Below are positions 18,375-29,672 of a DNA stretch of 64,000 nt, one piece after another. A program made the position numbers and the translations under genes. Within the stretch, counting starts at the first letter, position 1; the number at the start of each line of letters is the position of its first letter. The notes beneath the pieces are model-generated. The model made no database searches, was not told where the DNA came from, and saw only the letters and a program-made list of their open reading frames with translations. Source of the DNA: Stutzerimonas stutzeri (GTDB lineage: Bacteria; Pseudomonadota; Gammaproteobacteria; Pseudomonadales; Pseudomonadaceae). Location: contig NZ_JAMOIC010000006.1 of assembly GCF_024448895.1 (NCBI RefSeq), forward strand, positions 186,001 to 250,000, read 5' to 3'.

Positions 18375-19280
18375 ATGAGAGCGTTAAAGATTTCCGACCC
18401 GTCCTACGAGCTAATGGACGATCACCACGGCAATTCGCTGATCTACCGCGAACATGGTTTCCCCTGTCCGCTGGTGCGCTGGCACAACCACAAGGAATAC
18501 GAGCTGCACCTGATTGTCGCCAGTGCGGGCAAGGTGTTCGTTGGCGACTACGTAGGTAATTTCGGTCCGGACAGCCTGTTTCTAACCGGGCCACATCTCC
18601 CTCACAACTGGATCAGTCAGATAGACGAAGGTGAAGTGGTGGCCAAGCGGGACATGCTGGTCAATTTTACAGACGAGTTGCTCGAGGCAGGTCACTCGGT
18701 CTTTTCAGAGCTTCGCGGCTTTACGCCAATGCTTGAGCGTTCGCGCTACGGCATCGAATTTCGCTGCGCCTCCACGATCGCGCAGGCGCGCCAGCTGATG
18801 CAACAGATAGCCGACAGCCGCGGTGCAACCCGTCTTGGCTATTTTCTGATCATGCTCGAGCTGCTGGCCAACTGCGAAGACTACCAATTGCTCTCCGGCG
18901 CCACATCAGCCCAACTCGGTGATGAGAACCATGCCGACCGGACCAACATGGCGGTCAACTACATCTTCGACAACTACATGCGTGAGCTGCCGCTGGAAGA
19001 GGTGGCCGGCCACCTCGGCATGAAACCCACTTACTTCTCGCGTTTTTTCAAACGAGCCACTGGCCGCTGCTACGTGGAGTTCGTCAACAGCCTGCGCATC
19101 AGCAAATCCTGCGAGCTGCTGCTGGATCAGAACAAACCCGTTACGGACGTCTGTTTCGAATCGGGCTTCAACAACCTCTCCAATTTCAATCGGCGTTTTC
19201 AGCAACTCAAGGGCATGACGCCATCGTGCTATCGCCGCCTCGTCGAGCAGCGTCTAACCGAGCAGAACCTGGTCGGCTGA
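18375..19280 (+). CDS. mtlR: AraC-family transcriptional activator of the polyol operon
   Basis: A 301-residue AraC/XylS regulator: an N-terminal cupin sensor domain (LVRWHNHKEYELHLIVASAGKVF is its metal- or ligand-binding-like strand region) and a C-terminal double helix-turn-helix at about 195-290 (LPLEEVAGHLGMKPTYFSRFFKR, then DVCFESGFNNLSNFNRRFQQ). It is expected to activate the downstream mtlEFGKDY operon in the presence of mannitol, sorbitol or arabitol. The ATG at 18375 was preferred over an upstream in-frame GTG at 18348. It is 66 bases downstream of mtlZ and probably cotranscribed with it. Confidence 0.92.
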   Translation: MRALKISDPSYELMDDHHGNSLIYREHGFPCPLVRWHNHKEYELHLIVASAGKVFVGDYVGNFGPDSLFLTGPHLPHNWISQIDEGEVVAKRDMLVNFTDELLEAGHSVFSELRGFTPMLERSRYGIEFRCASTIAQARQLMQQIADSRGATRLGYFLIMLELLANCEDYQLLSGATSAQLGDENHADRTNMAVNYIFDNYMRELPLEEVAGHLGMKPTYFSRFFKRATGRCYVEFVNSLRISKSCELLLDQNKPVTDVCFESGFNNLSNFNRRFQQLKGMTPSCYRRLVEQRLTEQNLVG

Positions 19281-19325
19281 TACGCTTCCCAGCAGGCTAG
19301 GCCTGACGTCAAATTGCTCACTTGC

Positions 19326-19389
19326 CTACCGCCATTTGAGCCGCGTCGGGGCGAAAGCCTCGTCCTTGAGCGGTAGCGCGTGCTTTTAT
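19326..19389 (+). terminator. Nested inverted repeat after mtlR, possible terminator
   Basis: Outer arms CTACCGC (19326-19332) and GCGGTAG (19370-19376) enclose an inner hairpin with a GAAA loop (about 19345-19364). A CTTTTAT tract follows. A further small palindrome, ACGGT-TTTT-ACCGT, lies at 19390-19403. This most likely separates mtlR transcription from the mtlE promoter. Confidence 0.5.
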
Positions 19390-19433
19390 ACGGTTTTTAC
19401 CGTTCAGCACAGGTGGAAGCAAGCCGTCGACTG

Positions 19434-19501
19434 GAGTGCAAAAAAGTACCTAAACGAGTGCAGTCAGGGCTTTGTGACCCTGCCACCCCCAGCGTTGTAA
19501 T
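19434..19501 (+). promoter_or_regulatory. Putative MtlR operator and mtlE promoter
   Basis: A direct repeat GAGTGCA occurs at 19434-19440 and 19456-19462, 22 bp apart (two helical turns), the layout expected for an AraC-family activator. Just downstream, TTGTGA (19472-19477) and TGTAAT (19496-19501) could be -35 and -10 elements with 18-bp spacing. The first gene of the operon starts about 90 bases later. Confidence 0.5.
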
Positions 19502-19589
19502 GCTCGCGAGACGCTCGTAGCGCAGTACGCGGGCAACAACAAAAACAATAAGCGCTTCCACGGCCCTGCTGTGGAAGAGGAGTCCAGGA

Positions 19590-20897
19590 ATGAAAACACG
19601 CAACTTGCTGCTTGCCACTGCCTGCATCGCCGCTACTGGTATCTCGCAGGCCGCCGAAACCATCACCGTCGCCACCGTTAATAACGCTGACATGATCCGC
19701 ATGCAGCGCCTCTCCAAGACCTTCGAGCAGCAGAATCCCGATATCAAGCTCAACTGGGTGGTGCTCGAAGAGAACGTGCTGCGCCAACGCCTGACCACTG
19801 ACATCGCAACTGACGGCGGCCAGTTCGACGTGCTGACGATCGGCATGTACGAAGCCTCGCTCTGGGGCGACAAGGGCTGGCTGGCGCCGATGAAGGATCT
19901 GCCAGAAGGCTACGATCTGGACGACGTATTTCCTTCGGTCCGCGAAGGCCTGTCGGTAGACGGGACGCTGTTCGCCCTGCCGTTCTATGCCGAAAGCTCC
20001 ATGACCTATTACCGCACCGACCTGTTCGAGCAGGCCGGTCTGGACATGCCCGAACATCCCACCTGGACGCAAATGGCCGGGTTCGCTGAAAAGCTGCACA
20101 AGCCCGGCGAAGACCAATACGGTATGTGCCTGCGCGGCAAGGCCGGTTGGGGCGAGAACATGGCGCTGGTCACGACGGTCGCCAACTCATTCGGTGCGCG
20201 CTGGTTCGATGAGAAGTGGCAACCGGAGTTCGATGGGCCTGAATGGACCAATGCCGCCAACTTCTATGTGGATCTGTTGAGCAAGTACGGCCCACCGGGC
20301 GCCTCAAGCAACGGCTTCAACGAAAACCTGGCCCTGTTCAACAGCGGCAAGTGCGCCATGTGGGTCGATGCAACGGTCGCCGGTTCCTTCGTGACTGACG
20401 AATCGCAAAGCAAGGTCGCCGACAAGGTGGGCTTCACCTTTGCTCCGCAGGAAGACACCGACAAGGGTTCCGCCTGGCTGTACTCCTGGGCGCTGGCAAT
20501 CCCGACCAGCTCGCAACAAAAGGACGCAGCCAAGCAGTTCACCGCCTGGGCAACCTCCAAGGACTACGCCAAGCTCGTCGCCGAAACCGATGGCGTCACC
20601 AACGTGCCGCCGGGTACGCGCGAATCAACCTACAACGACGAGTACATGGCCGCAGCGCCGTTCGCCAAGATCACCCTGGAGTCGTTGAAGCAGGCTGATC
20701 CCGCCTCTCCATCGGCCAAGCCGGTTCCCTATGTCGGCATCCAGCTGGTGACCATCCCGGAATTCCAGGCCATCGGTACCCAAGTCGGCAAAATGTTTGC
20801 AGCCGCCCTCACCGGACAGATGCCGGTCGAGCAGATGCTGGCCGCGGTGCAGCAATCCACGACGCGGGAAATGAAGCGCGCCGGTTATCCCAAGTAG
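19590..20897 (+). CDS. mtlE: Polyol ABC transporter substrate-binding protein
   Basis: Periplasmic receptor of a mannitol/sorbitol/arabitol-type ABC importer (435 residues). It has a Sec signal peptide (cleavage near SQA-AETITV, residue 22) and a family 1 sugar-binding fold: DVLTIGMYEASLWGDKGWL, LPFYAESSMTYYRTDLFEQAGL and the GKCAMWVDATVAGSF region. An AGGAG site lies upstream of the ATG. It is the first gene of mtlEFGKDY and is expected to be the most strongly expressed. Confidence 0.94.
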   Translation: MKTRNLLLATACIAATGISQAAETITVATVNNADMIRMQRLSKTFEQQNPDIKLNWVVLEENVLRQRLTTDIATDGGQFDVLTIGMYEASLWGDKGWLAPMKDLPEGYDLDDVFPSVREGLSVDGTLFALPFYAESSMTYYRTDLFEQAGLDMPEHPTWTQMAGFAEKLHKPGEDQYGMCLRGKAGWGENMALVTTVANSFGARWFDEKWQPEFDGPEWTNAANFYVDLLSKYGPPGASSNGFNENLALFNSGKCAMWVDATVAGSFVTDESQSKVADKVGFTFAPQEDTDKGSAWLYSWALAIPTSSQQKDAAKQFTAWATSKDYAKLVAETDGVTNVPPGTRESTYNDEYMAAAPFAKITLESLKQADPASPSAKPVPYVGIQLVTIPEFQAIGTQVGKMFAAALTGQMPVEQMLAAVQQSTTREMKRAGYPK

Positions 20898-20977
20898 GTA
20901 ACCCCTTCTAACCGAAGGTGAACACCGGACAGGGCTCGCCCGAGCCCTTAAGGCCTTCTTACAGCCGGAGCACCCCC

Positions 20978-21922
20978 ATGGCCACCTCATCCGCAGCCTT
21001 GCCCAAGGCACCTGTCACCGAAACGGCAAGCGAGCCGAGCGAGCGTAAGCCACGCCGCTTCGGCCCCAGCTGGTTCCTCGTCAGCCCGTCCGTTGCACTA
21101 TTACTGCTGTGGATGCTGGTTCCGCTGTCGATGACCGTCTACTTCTCGGTGATCCGCTACAACCTGCTGTATCCCGGCGAAAACGATTTCGTCGGACTGG
21201 AGAACTTTCATTACTTTCTGACCGATGCCGGCTTCATGCCCGGCATGACCAACACGATGATCTTGGTTGGCAGCGTGTTGCTGATCAGCGTTGTGCTCGG
21301 TGTTTTGATCTCGGCTTTGTTGGAGGCGGCGGACTTCACCGGGCGCGGGATCGTTCGCGTGATGCTGATCTCGCCGTTCTTCATCATGCCGACGGTCAGC
21401 GCGCTGGTCTGGAAGAACCTGATCTATCACCCCGTATCCGGCATTCTCGCCGCGGTCTGGAAATTCTTCGGTGCCCAGCCGATCGACTGGCTTGCCCAGC
21501 ACCCGCTCGCCTCGATCGTGATCATCGTGTCCTGGCAATGGTTGCCCTTCGCGATCCTGATCCTGATGACCGCCATGCAGTCCCTCGACCAGGAACAGAA
21601 AGAAGCCGCCCGCCTCGATGGCGCTGGCCCCATCGCGATCTTCTGGCACCTGACCCTGCCGCATCTGGCACGCCCGATCGCCGTGGTGGTGATGATCGAA
21701 ACCATCTTCCTGCTATCGGTCTTCGCCGAGATCTTCACCACTACCAGCGGTGGTCCCGGCTATGCCTCAACCAACCTTGCCTATCTGATCTACACCCAGG
21801 CACTGCTCCAATTCGACGTCGGCATGGCATCGGCCGGCGGGTTGATCGCGGTGGTCATCGCCAATATCGCGGCGATCATCCTGGTGCGGATGCTCGGCAA
21901 GAATCTCACCGAAAAATACTGA
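20978..21922 (+). CDS. mtlF: Polyol ABC transporter permease (MalF-like)
   Basis: Inner-membrane permease of 314 residues with a hydrophilic N-terminal tail and six predicted membrane helices. The EAA loop that docks the ATPase reads EAARLDGAGPIAIFWHLTLP. The ATG at 20978 has GGAG upstream and gives MATSSAALPK; a longer in-frame extension to 20918 looks non-coding. It lies 80 bases after mtlE and 10 bases before mtlG. Confidence 0.94.
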   Translation: MATSSAALPKAPVTETASEPSERKPRRFGPSWFLVSPSVALLLLWMLVPLSMTVYFSVIRYNLLYPGENDFVGLENFHYFLTDAGFMPGMTNTMILVGSVLLISVVLGVLISALLEAADFTGRGIVRVMLISPFFIMPTVSALVWKNLIYHPVSGILAAVWKFFGAQPIDWLAQHPLASIVIIVSWQWLPFAILILMTAMQSLDQEQKEAARLDGAGPIAIFWHLTLPHLARPIAVVVMIETIFLLSVFAEIFTTTSGGPGYASTNLAYLIYTQALLQFDVGMASAGGLIAVVIANIAAIILVRMLGKNLTEKY

Positions 21923-21932
21923 GGACAGACCG

Positions 21933-22766
21933 ATGCTGACGCTCAAACAAAGTCGCCGCCTCAATACCCTTGTGGTCGGGGTGTTCGCCTGGGCCGTGGC
22001 GCTGCTGCTGTTCTTCCCGATCTTCTGGATGCTGATGACCAGCCTGAAGACCGAGATCGACGCTTTCGCCACGCCGCCGCAGTTCATCTTCACGCCGACG
22101 CTGGAAAACTACCTGCAGATCCAGGACCGCAGCGGCTACTTCAAGTACGCATGGAACTCGGTGACCATCTCCTTCGGTGCCACAGCCCTGGGCATGCTGA
22201 TTGCTATACCTGCGGCCTACTCGATGGCCTTCTACGAGACGAAGCGCACCAAGGGCACGCTGTTGTGGATGCTCTCGACCAAGATGCTGCCGCCGGTGGG
22301 CGTACTGGTGCCGATCTACCTGCTGGCCAAGCAGTTCGGCATGCTGGACAGCCGCGCAGTGCTGATCATCATTTACACGCTGATCAACCTGCCGATTCTG
22401 GTGTGGATGATCTACACCTACTTCAAGGACATCCCGCGCGACATCCTCGAAGCGGCGCGTATGGACGGCGCCACGCTGATGCAGGAAATGATTCGCGTGC
22501 TGCTGCCGATCAGCAAGGGCGGGCTGGCCTCGACCATGCTGCTGTCGCTGATCCTGTGCTGGAACGAGGCATTCTGGTCGCTGAACCTGACGTCCTCCAA
22601 TGCTGCCCCGCTGACCGCCTTGATCGCGTCCTACTCCAGCCCTGAAGGGCTGTTCTGGGCGAAGCTTTCGGCCGTATCCACCCTCGCCTGCGCCCCCATT
22701 CTGATATTCGGCTGGATCAGCCAGAAGCAGCTGGTCCGCGGCCTGTCGTTCGGCGCTGTGAAATAA
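21933..22766 (+). CDS. mtlG: Polyol ABC transporter permease (MalG-like)
   Basis: Second permease subunit, 277 residues and six predicted helices. The EAA motif EAARMDGATLMQEMIRVLLP marks the contact with the MtlK ATPase. A GAGGA site sits before the ATG. It pairs with MtlF as a heterodimeric channel and is followed by mtlK after 38 bases. Confidence 0.94.
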   Translation: MLTLKQSRRLNTLVVGVFAWAVALLLFFPIFWMLMTSLKTEIDAFATPPQFIFTPTLENYLQIQDRSGYFKYAWNSVTISFGATALGMLIAIPAAYSMAFYETKRTKGTLLWMLSTKMLPPVGVLVPIYLLAKQFGMLDSRAVLIIIYTLINLPILVWMIYTYFKDIPRDILEAARMDGATLMQEMIRVLLPISKGGLASTMLLSLILCWNEAFWSLNLTSSNAAPLTALIASYSSPEGLFWAKLSAVSTLACAPILIFGWISQKQLVRGLSFGAVK

Positions 22767-22804
22767 CGCCGCCGAGCTGAGAAGAACAATAGAGGATTCC
22801 GAAC

Positions 22805-23908
<1,104 letters not shown>

Positions 23909-24014
23909 CCCGCCCTCGGAAATCCAGCCCTCCAATTACCGCCAGATCGCCGCGCCCGCAATGGCAGCGATCCGGCCCTCGGCTTTTCTATTCTCACGCC
24001 CAGCGAGGCCTGAC

Positions 24015-25493
24015 ATGAAGTTGAAACGACAGAATCTGCCACAGCTGCCGGCGCATATCGCACGTCCTGCCTACGCCCTGGACGACGTCACCGCGGGGAT
24101 CGCGCACATCGGCGTAGGTGGCTTCCATCGCGCCCACCAGGCGGCGTACACCGATGCGTTGATGAACACGGGCGAAGGGCTCGACTGGGGCATATGCGGC
24201 ATTGGCACGCGCGCCGACGAATCGTCCATGCGCGACGCACTTGCCTCGCAGGATTACCTCTACACCCTGGTTGAACTCGACGACCGGCCCGATACCGAGG
24301 TCCGCGTGATCGGCAGCATTCGCGAGATGCTGCTAGTGGCCGAAGACGGTTCCGAGGCCGTGGTTGCCCGACTCGCCGATCCGGCGATCCGAATCGTTTC
24401 GCTGACCATCACCGAAGGCGGCTATTGCATGGATGACAGCACGGGCGAATTCAACGCCAAGCTGCCGCATATCCAGCACGACGTAGAGAATCCTCGAACC
24501 CCGATCAGCGTATTCGGCCTGCTGTGCGCAGCATTGGCCAAACGTCGCGGACAGGGGCTGCCGGCATTCACCGTGATGTCTTGCGATAACCTGCCGCACA
24601 ACGGCGACGTCACGCGCAAGGCGACGCTTGCCTTCGCCGGCCTGGTCGATACCGAACTGGCGACCTGGATCGAGCGCAATGTCAGCTTTCCAAACGCCAT
24701 GGTTGATCGCATCACGCCGATGACCAGCCTGGCCCATCGCAAGGATCTGAAGCAGCAACACGGCATTGACGATGCCTGGCCGGTGGTCTGCGAGCCTTTC
24801 GTCCAGTGGGTGCTCGAAGACAAGTTCGTGTCCGGCCGACCGGCCTGGGAGAACGTCGGCGTGCAGTTCACCGACGACGTCACGCCCTACGAAGAAATGA
24901 AGATCAAGCTGCTCAACGGCAGCCACCTTGCCCTGACCTACCTGGGATTCCTGCGCGGTTATCGCTTCGTCCATGAAACCATGACCGACCCCCTGTTCGT
25001 CGAGTACATCCGCCAGTACATGGACGAGGACGTCACCCCGCAGCTGGCGCCCGTGCCAGGGATCGACCTTACCCAGTACAAGCAGACGCTGATCGAACGC
25101 TTCTCCAATTGCGCCATCGCCGACCAGCTGGAACGCGTCTGTTCCGACGGCTCGTCGAAGTTCCCCAAGTTCAGCGTACCGACCATCGACCGCCTGATCG
25201 CTGACGGCGCCAATCTTGATCGCGCAGCACTGGTCGTGGCGGCCTGGGCGCTGTATCTACGCGGCGTCGACGAGAACGGTGACCGCTACCGGATCCCAGA
25301 TCCACGGGCGGAGTTCTGCCAGTCGCTGGTGGAAGAGGATGAAGGGCTTGCCGAGCGCCTGCTCGGGCGGGAAGAGATCTTCGGCAATCACATAGGCCGC
25401 TCGCCGGCGTTCCGCGAGGCGTTCGAGCGCAACCTGCTGCGTCTGACCACATTAGGCGTGAGCGGTACCCTCGATCTGTTGCTGACCCGCTGA
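24015..25493 (+). CDS. mtlD: Mannitol 2-dehydrogenase (polyol-specific long-chain dehydrogenase)
   Basis: Oxidises D-mannitol to D-fructose (and related polyols such as D-arabitol) with NAD+. The 492-residue length matches the well-studied P. fluorescens enzyme (493). The catalytic segment is KIKLLNGSH, with K296, N301 and H304 corresponding to K295, N300 and H303 of that enzyme. The nucleotide-binding region near the N-terminus reads HIGVGGFHRAHQA. The ATG at 24015 is preferred over upstream in-frame starts on length. xylB-type mtlY follows after 11 bases. Confidence 0.96.
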   Translation: MKLKRQNLPQLPAHIARPAYALDDVTAGIAHIGVGGFHRAHQAAYTDALMNTGEGLDWGICGIGTRADESSMRDALASQDYLYTLVELDDRPDTEVRVIGSIREMLLVAEDGSEAVVARLADPAIRIVSLTITEGGYCMDDSTGEFNAKLPHIQHDVENPRTPISVFGLLCAALAKRRGQGLPAFTVMSCDNLPHNGDVTRKATLAFAGLVDTELATWIERNVSFPNAMVDRITPMTSLAHRKDLKQQHGIDDAWPVVCEPFVQWVLEDKFVSGRPAWENVGVQFTDDVTPYEEMKIKLLNGSHLALTYLGFLRGYRFVHETMTDPLFVEYIRQYMDEDVTPQLAPVPGIDLTQYKQTLIERFSNCAIADQLERVCSDGSSKFPKFSVPTIDRLIADGANLDRAALVVAAWALYLRGVDENGDRYRIPDPRAEFCQSLVEEDEGLAERLLGREEIFGNHIGRSPAFREAFERNLLRLTTLGVSGTLDLLLTR

Positions 25494-25504
25494 CGGAGCA
25501 GACC

Positions 25505-27028
25505 ATGTTTCTCGGTATCGATTGCGGCACCCAGGGCACCAAGGCATTGCTGCTCGATGCAGTCAGCGGAAAGGTGCTCGGCCAGGGTTCGGCCGGTCAC
25601 GAGTTGATCAGCGGCGCGAACGGCCGCCGCGAACAGCACGTCGAGCAATGGACGGCTGCATTCGAAGCGGCAACCGCGGCGGCGCTCTCCGACGCCGGGG
25701 TGACGGGCGATCAGGTGCACGGGATCGGTGTCTCTGGTCAGCAACACGGATTGGTCACACTTGATCGCGATGGCCAGGTTCTTAGGCCCGCCAAGCTCTG
25801 GTGCGATACCGAGTCCGCCGAGGAAAACCAGCGGCTATTGCAGTGGCTGGCCGGTGAACGCGGTTCGCTTGAGCGGCTGGGTGTGGTCATCGCACCGGGG
25901 TACACGGTATCGAAGCTGTTGTGGATGAAAGAACAACATTCACAGCTGTTCGAGCGTATCGCTCATATTCTTCTGCCCCACGACTACCTTAATTACTGGC
26001 TGACCGGCCGCTGCTGCAGCGAGTACGGCGATGCATCCGGCACCGGTTACTTCGACGTCCGAAGCCGGCGTTGGGACATGGAAATACTGCGGCATATCGA
26101 TGCCAGTGGGCGACTCGAAGCCGCGCTGCCGGAGCTGATCGCCCCTGATGAAGCTGTCGGCAGGCTCCGTCCGGAACTGGCGCATCGCCTGGGCCTGAAC
26201 CCGGACGCCATCGTGTCGAGCGGGGGTGGCGACAACATGATGGGCGCCATCGGTACGGGGAATATCAGCCCCGGCGCCATCACCATGAGCCTCGGCACGT
26301 CCGGCACCTTGTACGCCTTTGCTGTAGAACCACGAATCAGCCCGCAGCCAGCGGTCGCCACGTTCTGCTCGTCCAGCGGTGGTTGGCTGCCGCTGATCTG
26401 CACCATGAACCTGACTAACGCCAACGCGGCGATTCGCAACCTGCTGGAGCTCGATCTACACCAGTTCAACGACCTCGTGGTGCAGTCGCCCATCGGCGCA
26501 GAAGGCGTAACCCTCCTGCCCTTCCTCAACGGCGAGCGCGTCCCCGCACTGCCCCAGGCCACCGCCAGCCTGCACGGCCTGACAACCGACAATCTGACCC
26601 GCGCCAACCTCTGCCGCGCTGTGCTTGAGGGCGTGACGTTCGGCCTGCGCTACGGGCTGGATCTGCTTCGCGAAAGCGGCATTCGCAGCGAACGTATTCA
26701 GCTGATCGGCGGCGGCGCGAAGAACCCGCAATGGCGCCAGATCGTCGCCGATATGATGGCCACGCCGGTGGTCTGCACGTCCCATAGTGAGGCTGCGGCG
26801 CTGGGTGGTGCGATACAGGCCGCATGGTGTCACGCCAGACAAAGCGATCCTCAAGCCAGCCTTATCGAGCTTTGCGACCGTTGCGTAAGTCTTGACGAAA
26901 AAACCGCGGTCGAGCCTGAACCCGAAGCCGTTCACGCCTATGAACAGGCCTACCGGCGTTATCGGGATCTGGTCAGCGCCACCTATGGTCAACGCACGCC
27001 GCCGGATCTGACGACAGTCACGCCGTGA
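25505..27028 (+). CDS. mtlY: Xylulokinase of the polyol operon
   Basis: FGGY-family kinase (507 residues) that phosphorylates D-xylulose formed from D-arabitol. The N-terminal phosphate loop is GIDCGTQGTKALLLD; the catalytic Asp region is ISGQQHG to LWCDTES; the C-terminal ATP site contains GGGAKNPQWRQIVADMM. It is the last gene of mtlEFGKDY, followed by a REP-type inverted repeat and a strong terminator. Together with the fructokinase it lets the locus process both hexitols and pentitols. Confidence 0.94.
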   Translation: MFLGIDCGTQGTKALLLDAVSGKVLGQGSAGHELISGANGRREQHVEQWTAAFEAATAAALSDAGVTGDQVHGIGVSGQQHGLVTLDRDGQVLRPAKLWCDTESAEENQRLLQWLAGERGSLERLGVVIAPGYTVSKLLWMKEQHSQLFERIAHILLPHDYLNYWLTGRCCSEYGDASGTGYFDVRSRRWDMEILRHIDASGRLEAALPELIAPDEAVGRLRPELAHRLGLNPDAIVSSGGGDNMMGAIGTGNISPGAITMSLGTSGTLYAFAVEPRISPQPAVATFCSSSGGWLPLICTMNLTNANAAIRNLLELDLHQFNDLVVQSPIGAEGVTLLPFLNGERVPALPQATASLHGLTTDNLTRANLCRAVLEGVTFGLRYGLDLLRESGIRSERIQLIGGGAKNPQWRQIVADMMATPVVCTSHSEAAALGGAIQAAWCHARQSDPQASLIELCDRCVSLDEKTAVEPEPEAVHAYEQAYRRYRDLVSATYGQRTPPDLTTVTP

Positions 27029-27124
27029 TGAACCGGCTCTGCTCTCGAGCCGGGCGTCGAGCGAGCCCGGGCTCGGAATCATTCGTGCTGAAGGCCCAGC
27101 TCGCACCTACGGGCAGCGCGCCGG

Positions 27125-27186
27125 TCGCAGGGCGGGCTTCAGCCCACCAAGCACCTCGCCGGTGGGCCGAAGCCCACCCTGCGGTC
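27125..27186. repeat. REP/REPIN-type inverted pair downstream of mtlY
   Basis: Two palindromic units in opposite orientation, 27125-27148 and 27161-27186, each centred on GGGCTTC-A-GCCC or its complement. The second, reverse-complemented, matches the first at nearly every position over 24 bases. Related units occur at 52584-52600 and 52710-52726, so this is a dispersed repeat family. Confidence 0.75.
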
Positions 27187-27272
27187 ACTCTGAGCACAGT
27201 GTCGCCTTTAAGGGACTTGGTGCAGTCACTTGCAAAAGCTCGCACCTCGTAGCTCAACTGTCGGTGCATAAA

Positions 27273-27304
27273 AAAAGCAAAGCCACTTGAGTGGCTTTGC
27301 TTTT
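27273..27304. terminator. Bidirectional rho-independent terminator between mtlY and the acyl-CoA dehydrogenase gene
   Basis: A perfect 15-bp inverted repeat (AAAAGCAAAGCCACT / AGTGGCTTTGCTTTT) with a 2-base nominal loop, flanked by A and T tracts on both sides. It fits the convergent ends of the mtl operon and the minus-strand gene ending at 27331. Confidence 0.92.
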
Positions 27305-27330
27305 ACTTTTTGCTCGGACCTACCGATGGC

Positions 27331-28557
<1,227 letters not shown>

Positions 28558-28657
28558 GGGCGACAACCTTCTGGCAGGTAATGTTTTGTAGTTTTGAATG
28601 CTAGAGGAGGCCTGGCGATTTATCTAAGCTATTTTCCTCGTGTATAAACATTCATCA

Positions 28658-28672
28658 CCGATATATGATCGG
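28658..28672. promoter_or_regulatory. Inverted repeat in the LysR/acyl-CoA dehydrogenase divergent promoter
   Basis: CCGAT-ATATG-ATCGG forms a 5-bp dyad, with weaker symmetry extending outward, about 30 bases before the LysR start and 100 bases before the dehydrogenase start. It is a reasonable candidate for the LysR operator. Confidence 0.4.
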
Positions 28673-28703
28673 CGAATTCCGATACACGCCGGAGAGCACA
28701 ACA

Positions 28704-29618
28704 ATGAACCTGAACAAGGTCGATCTGAATCTTTTCATCGTCTTCGACGCCATCTACACCGAAGCGAACCTGACCCGTGCCGGACAGATCGTCGGCATCA
28801 CCCAGCCGGCCGTTTCCAACGCCCTCGCCCGCCTGCGCGAAACCTTCAACGACCCGCTTTTCGTGCGCACCGCACAGGGCATGGTGCCGACGCCCATGGC
28901 GCAGAACATCATTGGCCCGGTGCGCAATGCATTGCAGTTGCTGCGCGTGTCAGTGCAGGAAAGCCGGACGTTCAACCCGGCCCAGGCAAACAAGACTTTC
29001 CGCATCAGCATGACCGACCTCACTGAAGCCGTCGTATTGCCGCCGCTGTTCCAGCGTCTGCGTCGTCTGGCACCGAACGTGAAGATCGAAAGCATGCTCG
29101 CCAAGCGCCGTGAGACAACCAAGGAGCTGGCAGCCGGGCGCCTGGATTTCGCCATGGATGCTCCGCTCAACACCGACCCGCAGGTGCGTCACGTCAAGCT
29201 GCTGGAAGACCGCTACGTCTGCGCCATGCGCCGTGGTCACCCGCTGGCCAAGGAGAAGCTGAGCGTCGAGGAATACCTGTCGCTATCTCACATCCATATT
29301 TCCAGTCGCCGCAGCGGCCTGGGGATGGTCGATCTGGCGCTCGGGAAGATGGGACAGCAGCGCAAGATCGGTCTGCGCTCGCAGCATTACATGATGGCGA
29401 CTCAGGTCATCCAGCACACCGACATGGCCGTAACCGTGCCGGAGCGTTTTGCCCGTCGCCACGATCTGCATCAGATCCCACTGCCCGTCGAGATTCCGCC
29501 GTTGGAGACGCACATCTATTGGCACGAAAGCACGGATCAGGATCCGGCCAACCGCTGGATGCGCGAACAGATGATCGAGATCGCCCAGCAGGTCACCGCA
29601 GCGCAGCAGGCAGACTGA
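28704..29618 (+). CDS. LysR-family transcriptional regulator
   Basis: A 304-residue LTTR. The helix-turn-helix is at about residues 5-65 (LNLFIVFDAIYTEANLTRAGQIVGITQPAVSNALARLR), followed by a periplasmic-binding-like effector domain. This NodD/SyrM-like subgroup contains LFVRTAQGMVPTPMA. It is divergently transcribed from the acyl-CoA dehydrogenase gene, so it is expected to regulate that gene. The ATG at 28704 has GGAG upstream and gives the usual LTTR N-terminus; the upstream in-frame extension is not conserved in kind. Confidence 0.93.
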   Translation: MNLNKVDLNLFIVFDAIYTEANLTRAGQIVGITQPAVSNALARLRETFNDPLFVRTAQGMVPTPMAQNIIGPVRNALQLLRVSVQESRTFNPAQANKTFRISMTDLTEAVVLPPLFQRLRRLAPNVKIESMLAKRRETTKELAAGRLDFAMDAPLNTDPQVRHVKLLEDRYVCAMRRGHPLAKEKLSVEEYLSLSHIHISSRRSGLGMVDLALGKMGQQRKIGLRSQHYMMATQVIQHTDMAVTVPERFARRHDLHQIPLPVEIPPLETHIYWHESTDQDPANRWMREQMIEIAQQVTAAQQAD

Positions 29619-29641
29619 TCGCCAAAGTCGATGCAGCAAAC

Positions 29642-29666
29642 ACCGGCAGGCGCAACGCTTGCCGGT
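29642..29666. terminator. Hairpin between convergent LysR and gntR genes
   Basis: ACCGGCAGGCG-CAA-CGCTTGCCGGT forms an 11-bp stem with one G-T pair, located between the two converging stop codons. A short T run follows on the minus strand, so it probably ends gntR transcription and may serve both directions. Confidence 0.7.
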
Positions 29667-29672
29667 TGCGTG

